A DNA stretch of 5,559 bases, taken from the NCBI GenBank assembly GCA_937995995.1, contig CALKIP010000002.1:1-5559 (forward strand), given 5' to 3'. Positions 1 to 5,559 of the stretch are shown here, piece by piece (position 1 is the stretch's first letter; each line of letters opens with the position of its first letter). The translations under genes were made by a program, and so were the position numbers. A model generated the notes under the pieces. That model saw only the letters and a list, made by a program, of their open reading frames with translations, had not been told where the DNA came from and made no database searches. This stretch comes from an uncultured bacterium (lineage in GTDB: Bacteria; Gemmatimonadota; Gemmatimonadetes; Longimicrobiales; RSA9).

Positions 1-1
1 C

Positions 2-454
2 CTGATAGGCTTTGTACTTGCCGCGTTTCAAATATTGGCCCGAACCGATCCGGCCCACGAATTGCTTATCCCGAATGACGAATTCACCGCGGCATAGTAC
101 GGAGACAGGTTGTCCGACAACTTCCATCCCTTCATAAGGAATGTCGTAGTTCCGGACGACCGATGGCTCGACGCCGTGCTCGACGAGCAGGCGGATCAGC
201 CGGACGGCGATGTTCATGACGATCTTCACGTGCACGGGGCCGTGATCGGTCATCCCGAGCCGTTCCATCGCGTTGACGTTCGCGGCCGTCCAGAGCGCGT
301 AGAGTTCGTCGTCCTCGTTCACGATCTCCATGACGCGGTGCAGCTTGGGGTTGTGACGGTCCGGCACGGTCATCGCCACGCGATGCTGCAGCCGCTCGGT
401 CACGGTACGGCCGTGCTCCGGTGGCTCGACCGGCACTTCGGTATCGGCATCCAT
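2..454 (-). CDS. Chimeric partial frame: HD-phosphohydrolase-family N-terminus joined to dihydropyrimidinase C-terminus
   Basis: The frame is open from an ATG at 454 to the left edge (151 codons, no stop seen). Residues 1-33 are a variable leader. Residues 34-101 (NPKLHRVMEIVNEDDELYAL, then an ANVNAMERLGMTDHGPVHVK stretch and a VEPSVV motif) resemble the start of a conserved HD-superfamily metal-dependent phosphohydrolase family. In that family the catalytic LLHD motif comes soon afterwards. Here it is absent. From about residue 102 the protein reads YEGMEVVG, then SVLCRGEFVIRDKQFVGRIG and YLKRGKY, which resembles the C-terminus of dihydropyrimidinase/hydantoinase, an amidohydrolase-fold enzyme. 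GC content and third-position GC fall at the same point. Neither half keeps its catalytic residues, so the product as read is unlikely to be active. The start is supported by GGAGG 4 nt upstream. The gene lies 42 nt downstream of the kinase and is probably cotranscribed. The likeliest explanations are an assembly misjoin or recombination; recognition of both families is from memory. Confidence 0.7.
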   Translation of the reverse strand, partial: MDADTEVPVEPPEHGRTVTERLQHRVAMTVPDRHNPKLHRVMEIVNEDDELYALWTAANVNAMERLGMTDHGPVHVKIVMNIAVRLIRLLVEHGVEPSVVRNYDIPYEGMEVVGQPVSVLCRGEFVIRDKQFVGRIGSGQYLKRGKYKAYQ

Positions 455-458
455 TCGT

Positions 459-463
459 CCTCC
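459..463 (-). promoter_or_regulatory. Ribosome binding site of the HD-like gene
   Basis: On the minus strand GGAGG lies 4 nt before the ATG at 454 (GGAGG-ACGA-ATG). It is a strong Shine-Dalgarno match in the 42-nt gap after the kinase stop codon, and it fixes the start of the downstream frame. No terminator-like hairpin is visible in the gap, consistent with cotranscription. Confidence 0.7.
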
Positions 464-496
464 ACGAGACCTGAAACCCTGAGGGCCCGCTCGCCG

Positions 497-3205
497 TTAC
501 GGTGCGGCCACGGCGGCATCGAGCACCTCGCGGATCTTCCTGGCAAGGTAGTCGGGCGAGAACGGCTTCGCGAGGAACGCCGCCTGTACTCCCTCGGTGC
601 CGCGTCGGAGTATTTCGCGGTCCGTGTACCCGGACATGAAGACCACGGGCAGTCGGGGCCGGATCGAGTCCAGGCGTTCGGCAAGCTCCGGACCGTCGAG
701 GTCGGGCATCACGACATCGGTGAGCAGTAGATCGATGGGCCCGGCGTGGTTCAGTGCGATCTGGATCGCTTCGGCGCCATTGCTCGCCTCCAGAACGGAG
801 TAGCCGTTGCGTTCGAGGACGCGGCGGATCAAGCTGCGCACGGCGGCCTCATCCTCGGCCAGGAGCACGGTCTCACTTCCGGGACCGGGCTCCTGCTCTG
901 GCTCGACGATCGTCGGCGCCGCCTCCGCGGCGGCCTCGTGATGGGGCAGGAGTACGCGAAACGTCGTGCCCCGGTCGGCCTCGCTCTCTAGCTCGATGTA
1001 GCCGCCGCTCTGGCGCACGATCCCGTAGATCATCGACAATCCCAGGCCGGTTCCGTTCCCGGGGCCCTTGGTCGTGAAGAAGGGCTCGAAGATCCGCTCC
1101 CGCAGAGCTTCGGGGATGCCGGTGCCGGTGTCGCTTACCTCCAGGGCGACGTACGCTCCCGGAGCGATCGTGTCGCCGACGACGTCGCGGGGGGTGGCAA
1201 CGTGCTGGTTCGACGTGGAGATGACGATCATTCCGCCATCCGGCATGGCGTCCCGTGCGTTGACGACCAGGTTCATGAGGACCTGGACCATGTTGTTCGG
1301 GTCGACCATGACGATGCCGAGCGCCGGGGCCGGGCGGGTGATGAGTACCACGTCCTCGCCGATCAGGCGGCGCAGCATCGTCTCGACGTCGCGCACCGTG
1401 TGGTTGAGGTCCAGTGCCTTGGGCTCCAGCACCTGCCTGCGGCTGAAAGCCAGGAGCTGACGCGTGAGCGTCGCGGCGCGTTCGGCTGCCTCCCGGATCT
1501 CGTTGAGATCGCTACGGATATGATCCGTTGCCGCTGGCTCCGAGAGGAGCAGCGCCGTGCGGCCCTGGATCGCCGTGAGGAGATTGTTGAAGTCGTGGGC
1601 GATCCCGCCGGCGAGCTGACCGATCGCATCCATCTTCTGGGACTGACGAAGCTGCTCCTCCCGCTCCCTCAGCGCCTCCTCGATCCGCTTGCGATCGATC
1701 GCGGCTCCGAGTGTATCGGCCGCGGCCATCAGTGCCTCGATCTCGAGCTCGGACCAGAGCCGATCCTCCTTGCCATCTTCGAGGCCGAGGCACCCGACCC
1801 ACTCCTCGCCGGCGAAGACCGGTGCCAGGACCGTGGACCGGACTCCGTGAAGCTGCAGGTACTCCTTCGCCGGCCCCACCGCCTCGGCGCGTCGCACGGC
1901 GATCGTCTCGCCCTCCGCCAGCCGGGTGCGCCACGCGTCCAGTCGGCCGAGTGGTGGGGCCGACTCCACCCCATCGACCGGTACCACGCCGTGGGCGTGC
2001 CAGACGTGAGCGGGTCCAGCCGCGGCCGCGTGGCCGGTGGCCGGCTCCGTCTCGAGCAGGTAGGCGCGGCTCGCGTCCGTCGCCCGGCCGATCTCGGCCA
2101 GTGCGTCCTCGATCGTGCGCTCCCAGCCGTTGCGCAGGAAGCGCTGTGATGCGGCACCGACGGCCCGAAGGATGGCATCACGGCGCCGCGACGCATTCTC
2201 CGCGCGCACCCGCTCCGTCACATCCCTCCCCACACCCACGACGCCGACGATCGCGCCTTCGTCGTCGCGGATCGGCGAGACCGCCGTCTCGACGTGACGG
2301 CCTCCGGTCTCGTTCGGCAGCGTCCACCGGTAGACCACGTGCTCACCGCGGAGGGCTCGTCGCCCCGCCCCTTCCAGAGCAGCGGCCGCCGTACTTTCCA
2401 GGACCTCACGCGGAAGACGGCCCATGAACCGCTCCGGGGTGAGACCCGCGGCCTCGGCCCACTTCCCGTAGATTCCGGTGTGGCGCAGCTCGCGGTCGAG
2501 TGCGACGACCAGGTCGCTCATCGAGCCGACGAGATTGCGGAAATGCGCCTCGCTGCGTCGCAGTGCGCGCGCCGTCTGAACACGTTCGGTGATGTCTTCC
2601 TGCGCCACGACCACGTGCAGCGGCTCGCCGCTCTCGGTATCGGTGCGGCGTACGCGTAGCAGCGACCAGCGCTCTTCGTCGCCGTCTCCACTCGGGTACT
2701 CGAGCTGGAACTCCTTCCTCGCGCCGGTGAGAACGGCGTGGAGCCCCTCCCACGCCGCCCGCGCGGGGCCCGTGGGATCGCCTGGCGCGACGTCATGCTC
2801 GGAGAGAAAGACGCTCGCCACGGAGGTCGGATCGCTTCCTCGGTCTTCGATGTAGCGCCGGGCCGCCGCATTGGCTTGCAACGTCCGGCCGCGTCGGTCG
2901 AGGACAGCGACCCGCTGCTCGAGCGAATCCAGCGTCTCCAGGAGCAGGGCCTTCGAATCCTCGAGCTCGGCGATGTGTGAGCGTGCGGCCTCGAGCTCGC
3001 GTCCCATTACTCGACCCGTGGCGATGAGGAGCCCGAAGCCGAGCAGCACGACGGCCGATGCTCTGGCACCTCCGGCGGTCCACACCGCCGCGACCGGCAA
3101 GGCGACTCCGGCGGCGATCACCAGCGATGCGGCCAGTAATCCGAGGCCGATGCGCCGGCTGCGGCCGGATTTCACGAATCGGTTCTGTCGCACGGCGCGT
3201 CCCAC
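497..3205 (-). CDS. Membrane-anchored hybrid sensor histidine kinase (TM2-PAS-PAS-GAF-HisKA-HATPase-REC)
   Basis: This 902-residue hybrid kinase should autophosphorylate on His and pass the phosphate to its own receiver. Two hydrophobic segments (about 20-42 and 49-66), separated by only a few residues, make a membrane hairpin with almost no periplasmic sensor. A helical linker (about 67-98) follows. PAS-like domains lie at about 95-208 and 218-333, ending in the PAC-type motifs DITERV and DVTERV. A GAF-like domain lies at about 343-505. The HisKA H-box is GGIAHDFNN with H537. ATPase motifs are the N box (N645/N649), G1 DTGTG (692-696), F box FEPFF (706-710) and G2 GTGLG (718-722). The C-terminal receiver (about 778-898) has acidic E784/D785, phospho-acceptor D830, S858 and K880. 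All catalytic residues are present. Sensing is therefore probably cytoplasmic; the ligand is unknown. There is no DNA-binding output domain and no adjacent response regulator. The start is GTG with no good Shine-Dalgarno; codon 5 (GTG at 3193), with GGGA upstream, is an alternative. Confidence 0.93.
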   Translation of the reverse strand: MGRAVRQNRFVKSGRSRRIGLGLLAASLVIAAGVALPVAAVWTAGGARASAVVLLGFGLLIATGRVMGRELEAARSHIAELEDSKALLLETLDSLEQRVAVLDRRGRTLQANAAARRYIEDRGSDPTSVASVFLSEHDVAPGDPTGPARAAWEGLHAVLTGARKEFQLEYPSGDGDEERWSLLRVRRTDTESGEPLHVVVAQEDITERVQTARALRRSEAHFRNLVGSMSDLVVALDRELRHTGIYGKWAEAAGLTPERFMGRLPREVLESTAAAALEGAGRRALRGEHVVYRWTLPNETGGRHVETAVSPIRDDEGAIVGVVGVGRDVTERVRAENASRRRDAILRAVGAASQRFLRNGWERTIEDALAEIGRATDASRAYLLETEPATGHAAAAGPAHVWHAHGVVPVDGVESAPPLGRLDAWRTRLAEGETIAVRRAEAVGPAKEYLQLHGVRSTVLAPVFAGEEWVGCLGLEDGKEDRLWSELEIEALMAAADTLGAAIDRKRIEEALREREEQLRQSQKMDAIGQLAGGIAHDFNNLLTAIQGRTALLLSEPAATDHIRSDLNEIREAAERAATLTRQLLAFSRRQVLEPKALDLNHTVRDVETMLRRLIGEDVVLITRPAPALGIVMVDPNNMVQVLMNLVVNARDAMPDGGMIVISTSNQHVATPRDVVGDTIAPGAYVALEVSDTGTGIPEALRERIFEPFFTTKGPGNGTGLGLSMIYGIVRQSGGYIELESEADRGTTFRVLLPHHEAAAEAAPTIVEPEQEPGPGSETVLLAEDEAAVRSLIRRVLERNGYSVLEASNGAEAIQIALNHAGPIDLLLTDVVMPDLDGPELAERLDSIRPRLPVVFMSGYTDREILRRGTEGVQAAFLAKPFSPDYLARKIREVLDAAVAAP

Positions 3206-3247
3206 GGAGTGCCGGATGAGCGAAGGGGTGATGATGACGGCCCTGCA

Positions 3248-3253
3248 AATATA
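3248..3253 (-). promoter_or_regulatory. Candidate -10 element for the kinase gene (weak)
   Basis: On the minus strand TATATT matches the sigma70 -10 consensus at 5 of 6 positions and would start transcription near 3241, about 36 nt before the GTG. The sequence 17 nt further upstream (GCGATC) is a poor -35, so this call rests on the AT-rich hexamer and its position alone. It abuts a TTGCAG half-site that also occurs in the palindrome on the other side of the region. Confidence 0.25.
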
Positions 3254-3303
3254 TCCAGAGTTTCGACGCCGATCGCACGCGGCTGAAGTCCGCCAGACTC
3301 CGC

Positions 3304-3316
3304 TGCCGTGGCGGCA
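3304..3316. repeat. Small inverted repeat beside the yebC promoter
   Basis: TGCCG-TGG-CGGCA is a perfect inverted repeat with 5-bp arms and a 3-nt centre, ending 2 nt before the -35 hexamer TTGCCC. Its position would suit an operator, but arms this short arise easily by chance in GC-rich DNA. Confidence 0.25.
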
Positions 3317-3318
3317 CG

Positions 3319-3347
3319 TTGCCCGGTGTGCGGACCAACGTTATATT
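3319..3347 (+). promoter_or_regulatory. Predicted sigma70-type promoter of yebC-ruvC-ruvA
   Basis: The -35 hexamer TTGCCC (3319-3324, 4 of 6 matches to TTGACA) is followed by a 17-nt spacer and the -10 hexamer TATATT (3342-3347, 5 of 6 matches to TATAAT). Transcription would start near 3354, giving a leader of about 66 nt before the yebC GTG. This is the best promoter match I found in the intergenic region. It sits in one of the region's two AT-rich patches. The prediction is from consensus only. Confidence 0.6.
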
Positions 3348-3363
3348 TTCAAGGCTAGTATCG

Positions 3364-3379
3364 CTGCAAAGTATTGCAG
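3364..3379. repeat. Perfect 16-nt palindrome, candidate operator or leader hairpin
   Basis: CTGCAA-AGTA-TTGCAG has perfect 6-bp arms and a 4-nt centre. It begins about 10 nt downstream of the predicted transcription start of the yebC operon, a usual position for a repressor site. As RNA it would be a short, weak 6-bp hairpin with no U tract, so it is not a terminator. The half-site TTGCAG recurs on the minus strand at 3248-3243, near the kinase start. A DNA-binding protein site is inferred, not shown. Confidence 0.4.
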
Positions 3380-3405
3380 GAACGGAGCTTCGTAATCTAT
3401 CCAGT

Positions 3406-3413
3406 GGGAGAGG
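3406..3413 (+). promoter_or_regulatory. Ribosome binding site of yebC
   Basis: The purine-rich stretch GGGAGAGG ends 6 nt before the GTG at 3420 and supports that start. The resulting protein begins MAGHSKW, the nearly invariant N-terminus of the family, which confirms the GTG. Confidence 0.6.
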
Positions 3414-3419
3414 GCGCCC

Positions 3420-4166
3420 GTGGCCGGTCACAGCAAATGGTCACAGATCAAGCGGAAGAAGGCGGCGAACGACGCCAAGCGCGGTAAGATCTTCACCCGA
3501 CTCATTCGGGAGATCAGCGTCGCGGCCCGTGATGGTGGCGACCCGGAGTTCAACCCGCGCCTGCGACTCGCGATCGATACGGCGAAGGCCGCGAACATGC
3601 CCGCCGACAACATCGAGCGGGCGATCAAGCGGGGGACCGGTGAGCTGGAAGGCGTCACCTACGAGGAGATCGCCTACGAGGGCTATGCGCCGGGCGGAGT
3701 CGCGCTCTACATCGAGACGCTGACCGACAACGCGAACCGCACCGTCGCCGATGTTCGCCACATCCTGAACAAGCACGGTGGCAGCCTCGGGACGAGTGGC
3801 TCGGTGGCGTGGCAGTTCGACCGCAAGGGGCAGATCTACGTCAGCGCCGAGCAATACGATGAGGAGTCCCTCATGCTCGCCGTCCTCGAGGCCGGCGCCG
3901 AGGACATGGAGCGCGAGGACGACACCTTCATCATCACGACCGATGTGGCGGCGTTCCACGCCGTGCAGGACGGGTTGCGCGAGCAGGGGATCGCCATCGA
4001 GGAGGCCGAGCTGGCCATGGTGCCGCAGACGATGGTCGCAGTCGAGGGCGATGAGGCCAAGCGGCTGGTCAAGCTCCTCGATGCACTCGACGACATCGAC
4101 GACGTGCAGAAGGTCTACTCCAACGGCGACATCGACGAGGCCGCGCTCGCCGAGGCAGGCGGCTGA
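3420..4166 (+). CDS. yebC: YebC/PmpR/TACO1-family translation or regulatory factor
   Basis: The 248-residue product has the usual length for the family and all of its hallmark segments. These are MAGHSKWSQIKRKKAANDAK at the N-terminus, RGKIFTRLIREI (21-32), YEGYAPGG (86-93), TDNANRT (102-108) and HGGSLGTSGSVAW (119-131), with VQKVYSN near the end. The protein is cytosolic. Members were long annotated as transcriptional regulators; later work links bacterial YebC and mitochondrial TACO1 to translation, helping ribosomes through difficult proline-rich stretches. Which role applies here cannot be told from sequence. The start is a GTG preceded by a purine-rich ribosome binding site. It is the first gene of a yebC-ruvC-ruvA operon, an arrangement common in many bacteria. 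Its TGA overlaps the ruvC ATG by one base, which suggests coupled translation. Confidence 0.97.
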   Translation: MAGHSKWSQIKRKKAANDAKRGKIFTRLIREISVAARDGGDPEFNPRLRLAIDTAKAANMPADNIERAIKRGTGELEGVTYEEIAYEGYAPGGVALYIETLTDNANRTVADVRHILNKHGGSLGTSGSVAWQFDRKGQIYVSAEQYDEESLMLAVLEAGAEDMEREDDTFIITTDVAAFHAVQDGLREQGIAIEEAELAMVPQTMVAVEGDEAKRLVKLLDALDDIDDVQKVYSNGDIDEAALAEAGG

Positions 4167-4699
4167 TGATCGTCCTCGGTGTAGATCCGGGGACCGCCGC
4201 CACGGGGTACGGCGTCGTCGCGAGAGAGAGCGGCGGCGCCGTTTCTCTGCTCGAATGCGGAGTGATCCGGACCGAAGCCCGGGCGGAGCTGCCACAACGG
4301 CTCCGGGCGATCTACGAGGGTATCGTCGAGGTGATCGGGCGCCACTCGCCCGAGATCGTGGCGGTCGAAGGGATCTTCTACGGGAAGAACGTGAAGACGA
4401 CGGTCGTGCTCGGCCACGCACGCGGTGCGATCCTCCTGGCCGCCACGCTCCGTGACCTCCCCGTTGCCGAGTACTCGCCCGCTGAGGTCAAGAACGCCAT
4501 CGTCGGCACCGGCCGGGCCACCAAGGAGCAGGTCCAGTTCATGGTCCAGCGGCTGCTGCGCCTGAAGACGCCGCCGCGCCCCTCCGATGCGGCCGATGGC
4601 GTGGCCGTCGCCCTGACCCACTGCTATGCCGGTGCACTCCCGGCCGTGCGCGAGCCGCTACGCTTCAGCGCCGCGATGTTGCGCGAACGGCGCGGTTGA
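4166..4699 (+). CDS. ruvC: Holliday junction resolvase RuvC
   Basis: RuvC is the dimeric Mg-dependent endonuclease that nicks Holliday junctions symmetrically during recombination and repair, working with RuvAB. The 177-residue product begins MIVLGVDPGT and has the four acidic catalytic residues expected of the RNase H-like fold: D7, E68 (AVEGIF), D141 and D144 (SDAAD). F71 after the second acidic residue matches the junction-stacking Phe of the E. coli enzyme. The basic residues K109 and K120 in AEVKNAIVGTGRATKEQV also fit. Its length is normal and the frame is intact. The ATG overlaps the yebC stop (TGATG), so it is very likely expressed by translational coupling. ruvA follows 9 nt downstream. 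Confidence 0.97.
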   Translation: MIVLGVDPGTAATGYGVVARESGGAVSLLECGVIRTEARAELPQRLRAIYEGIVEVIGRHSPEIVAVEGIFYGKNVKTTVVLGHARGAILLAATLRDLPVAEYSPAEVKNAIVGTGRATKEQVQFMVQRLLRLKTPPRPSDAADGVAVALTHCYAGALPAVREPLRFSAAMLRERRG

Positions 4700-4706
4700 G
4701 GTAAGG
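4698..4706 (+). promoter_or_regulatory. Ribosome binding site of ruvA, overlapping the ruvC stop
   Basis: GAGGTAAGG begins within the ruvC TGA codon. GAGG (4698-4701) stands 7 nt before the ruvA ATG at 4709, a good Shine-Dalgarno distance. The overlap with the stop codon supports tight co-expression of RuvC and RuvA. Confidence 0.6.
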
Positions 4707-4708
4707 AA

Positions 4709-5299
4709 ATGATCAGTCGAATCAGAGGAGTTCTGCTGCGCCGCTCGATGGACTCCGTCGAGGTGATGACGCCGGGCGGCGTGGCGTACGAGATCGAGGT
4801 GCCACTCACCGTCTTCGAGCGCTTGCCGCCCGAGGGTGCCGAGGTCGAGCTACGGACACACTACGTGACGCGTGAGGATGCCGCGACGCTCTACGGCTTC
4901 CTCGAGGCGGGGGAGCGGGCGCTCTTCGCGCGCCTGCTGACCGCGTCCGGTGTGGGTCCGCGGCTGGCGCTCAACATGCTCTCTACGCTCTCACCCGAGC
5001 GGCTCGTGAGGGCGATCACGGAGAAGGACATTCCATCGTTGCGCCAGGTGCCTGGGCTGGGGACGAAGAAGGCGCAGCGCGTGGCGCTGGAACTCGCCGA
5101 CAAGCTCGACGACATCGCCCTCGCCGAGGCAGTGGGTCCCCGGCCGCAGGGGCGCTCGGCAGAGGAGGCCATCGGCGCACTCGTCGCTCTCGGCTACACG
5201 ACCGCCCAGGCCACTGCCGCCGTTCGCAAGGCGCTGGACGAGGATGCCTCGCTCGAAGGCCCCGCGCTGATCAAGGCTGCACTGGCGGCGGTGGGCTAG
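4709..5299 (+). CDS. ruvA: Holliday junction DNA helicase subunit RuvA
   Basis: RuvA binds four-way junctions as a tetramer and loads the RuvB motor for branch migration. The 196-residue product has a normal length and the three-domain layout. The N-terminal OB-fold domain (about 1-63) starts MISRIRGVL and carries acidic-pin residues E56/D57 in TREDAATLYGF. Domain II has two helix-hairpin-helix motifs, centred on GVGPR (81-85) and GLGTKKAQR (116-124). After a linker (about 135-148) comes the C-terminal RuvB-contacting domain (about 149-195) with AEEAIGALVALGYT. The frame is intact. ruvB, which usually follows ruvA, is absent here; a convergent gene overlaps the last 29 bases instead, so ruvB must lie elsewhere in the genome. 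Confidence 0.97.
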   Translation: MISRIRGVLLRRSMDSVEVMTPGGVAYEIEVPLTVFERLPPEGAEVELRTHYVTREDAATLYGFLEAGERALFARLLTASGVGPRLALNMLSTLSPERLVRAITEKDIPSLRQVPGLGTKKAQRVALELADKLDDIALAEAVGPRPQGRSAEEAIGALVALGYTTAQATAAVRKALDEDASLEGPALIKAALAAVG

Positions 5300-5559
5300 G
5301 CGGCGGCAGGACACCACGCGGGCGTAGATAGTCGAAACGCAGGTAGAGCCGCTCGTCGAAACCGGAGAAGCGTTCCTCGCGGTAGAGCTCCAGTCTCACC
5401 ATGGGATCATGCGGCGCGCCGCCGCGCCAGCGCACCCCGAGTCCCGCCGAGGCCGCGGGGACGAACTGTGTCCCGTCGGGATTCTCTTCCAGGTTCCAGC
5501 CCGCGTACGCGCCGCCGCCCACCAGGGCGTAGATCTCGAGCGGCTCACCGTTCCGGAGC
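5271..5559 (-). CDS. C-terminal part of a probable outer-membrane beta-barrel protein
   Basis: The frame is open from the right edge to a TGA at 5271-5273, giving the last 95 residues of a longer protein. A GTG at 5522 lies within the frame, but in-frame coding continues upstream of it, so it need not be the start. The fragment has Gly/aromatic-rich, alternating strands (EIYALVGGGAYAGWNL, VPAASAGLGVRW, MVRLELYREERF, ERLYLRFDYLRPR), as in an outer-membrane barrel or a lipid-A-modification/OmpW-like small barrel. I cannot assign a family. It ends with a proline-rich tail, LPPPSPPPPVQP, after the last strand. This is unusual because many barrels end in an aromatic residue for assembly-machinery recognition. 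The tail is largely encoded antisense to the end of ruvA and the few bases after it. That the frame is real is supported by the coherent strand pattern and the lack of any other coding option for 5300-5559. Confidence 0.6.
   Translation of the reverse strand, partial: LRNGEPLEIYALVGGGAYAGWNLEENPDGTQFVPAASAGLGVRWRGGAPHDPMVRLELYREERFSGFDERLYLRFDYLRPRGVLPPPSPPPPVQP

Larger units (their letters stand above)
3206..3419. other. Divergent intergenic regulatory region
   Basis: This 214-bp region separates the leftward kinase gene from the rightward yebC operon and must hold both promoters. It contains AT-rich islands (around 3247-3254 and 3340-3350) in an otherwise GC-rich background. It also contains a sigma70-like promoter on the plus strand, a 16-nt palindrome, a third copy of that palindrome's half-site, and a small TGCCG dyad. 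I see no convincing small gene; reading frames that cross it on the minus strand are extensions of shadow frames. Confidence 0.75.

Noticed and set aside
110..730. A 206-codon plus-strand frame crossing the left-end gene and the kinase end
   Set aside because: It is His/Asp/Val-rich with no family resemblance, while the minus strand reads as known protein families. It spans the GC break but is antisense on both sides.
1202..2149. A 315-codon open frame on the plus strand opposite the kinase gene
   Set aside because: It is antisense to the GAF/HisKA coding region, has no recognisable domain or ribosome binding site, and long shadow frames are expected at this GC content. The minus-strand kinase has every catalytic motif.
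3379..3392. Possible LexA-type box (GAAC-N4-CTTC) upstream of yebC-ruvC-ruvA
   Set aside because: It differs from the GAAC-N4-GTTC form by one base in a half-site, is not a true palindrome, and a match this short is likely by chance. SOS control of ruv genes is known in some bacteria, but that does not support this particular site.
3374..3398. Second promoter, TTGCAG with TAATCT
   Set aside because: The spacer is only 13 nt, too short for a sigma70 promoter.
2793..3431. A 212-codon minus-strand frame spanning the intergenic region
   Set aside because: It overlaps the kinase N-terminus in another frame and crosses the yebC promoter; its sequence is Arg-rich with no domain signs.
3441..4421. 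A 326-codon open frame on the minus strand opposite yebC and ruvC
   Set aside because: It is Arg/Ser-rich low-complexity sequence across two well-conserved genes, typical of an antisense shadow frame.
5300..5330. Intrinsic terminator after ruvA
   Set aside because: The sequence is GC-rich but shows no stable stem followed by a T run on either strand.

Overview
The window is high-GC bacterial DNA, about 65-67% over most of its length, with dense coding on both strands. An outer-membrane-type beta-barrel fragment at the right edge and a large PAS/GAF hybrid histidine kinase suggest a diderm (Gram-negative-type) environmental bacterium. Candidates are Gemmatimonadota or a delta-proteobacteria-like lineage, but the sequence alone does not fix the phylum.

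Left half, minus strand: a probable two-gene unit is transcribed leftward from the intergenic region at 3206-3419. The first gene (3205-497) is a 902-residue membrane-anchored hybrid sensor histidine kinase: two TM helices, PAS, PAS, GAF, HisKA, HATPase and a C-terminal receiver. After a 42-nt gap with a good ribosome binding site comes an HD-superfamily-like reading frame (454 to the left edge). Its first ~100 codons look like the N-terminus of a conserved HD phosphohydrolase family. The last ~50 codons instead match the C-terminus of a dihydropyrimidinase, and GC content drops there from about 67% to about 51%. This in-frame chimeric junction near 125-155 is the most unusual thing in the window and may be an assembly misjoin.

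Centre: 214 bp between divergent genes (3206-3419). It holds a good sigma70-like promoter for the rightward operon, a perfect 16-nt palindrome (CTGCAA-N4-TTGCAG) just downstream of the predicted start point, a second copy of the half-site near the leftward gene, and a smaller TGCCG dyad next to the -35 element.

Right half, plus strand: a compact yebC-ruvC-ruvA operon. YebC is a translation/regulatory factor of the YebC/TACO1 family, RuvC is the Holliday junction resolvase, and RuvA is the junction-binding subunit of the RuvAB branch migration motor. yebC and ruvC overlap by one base, and ruvA follows 9 nt after ruvC. The usual next gene, ruvB, is not there. Instead the 3' end of a convergent gene, probably an outer-membrane beta-barrel protein with a proline-rich tail, overlaps the last 29 bases of ruvA and runs off the right edge.

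I see no tRNA, rRNA, CRISPR, insertion sequence or clear intrinsic terminator. No clearly new multi-gene system is evident. The real leads are the chimeric left-end frame and the repeated TTGCAG sites in the divergent promoter region.
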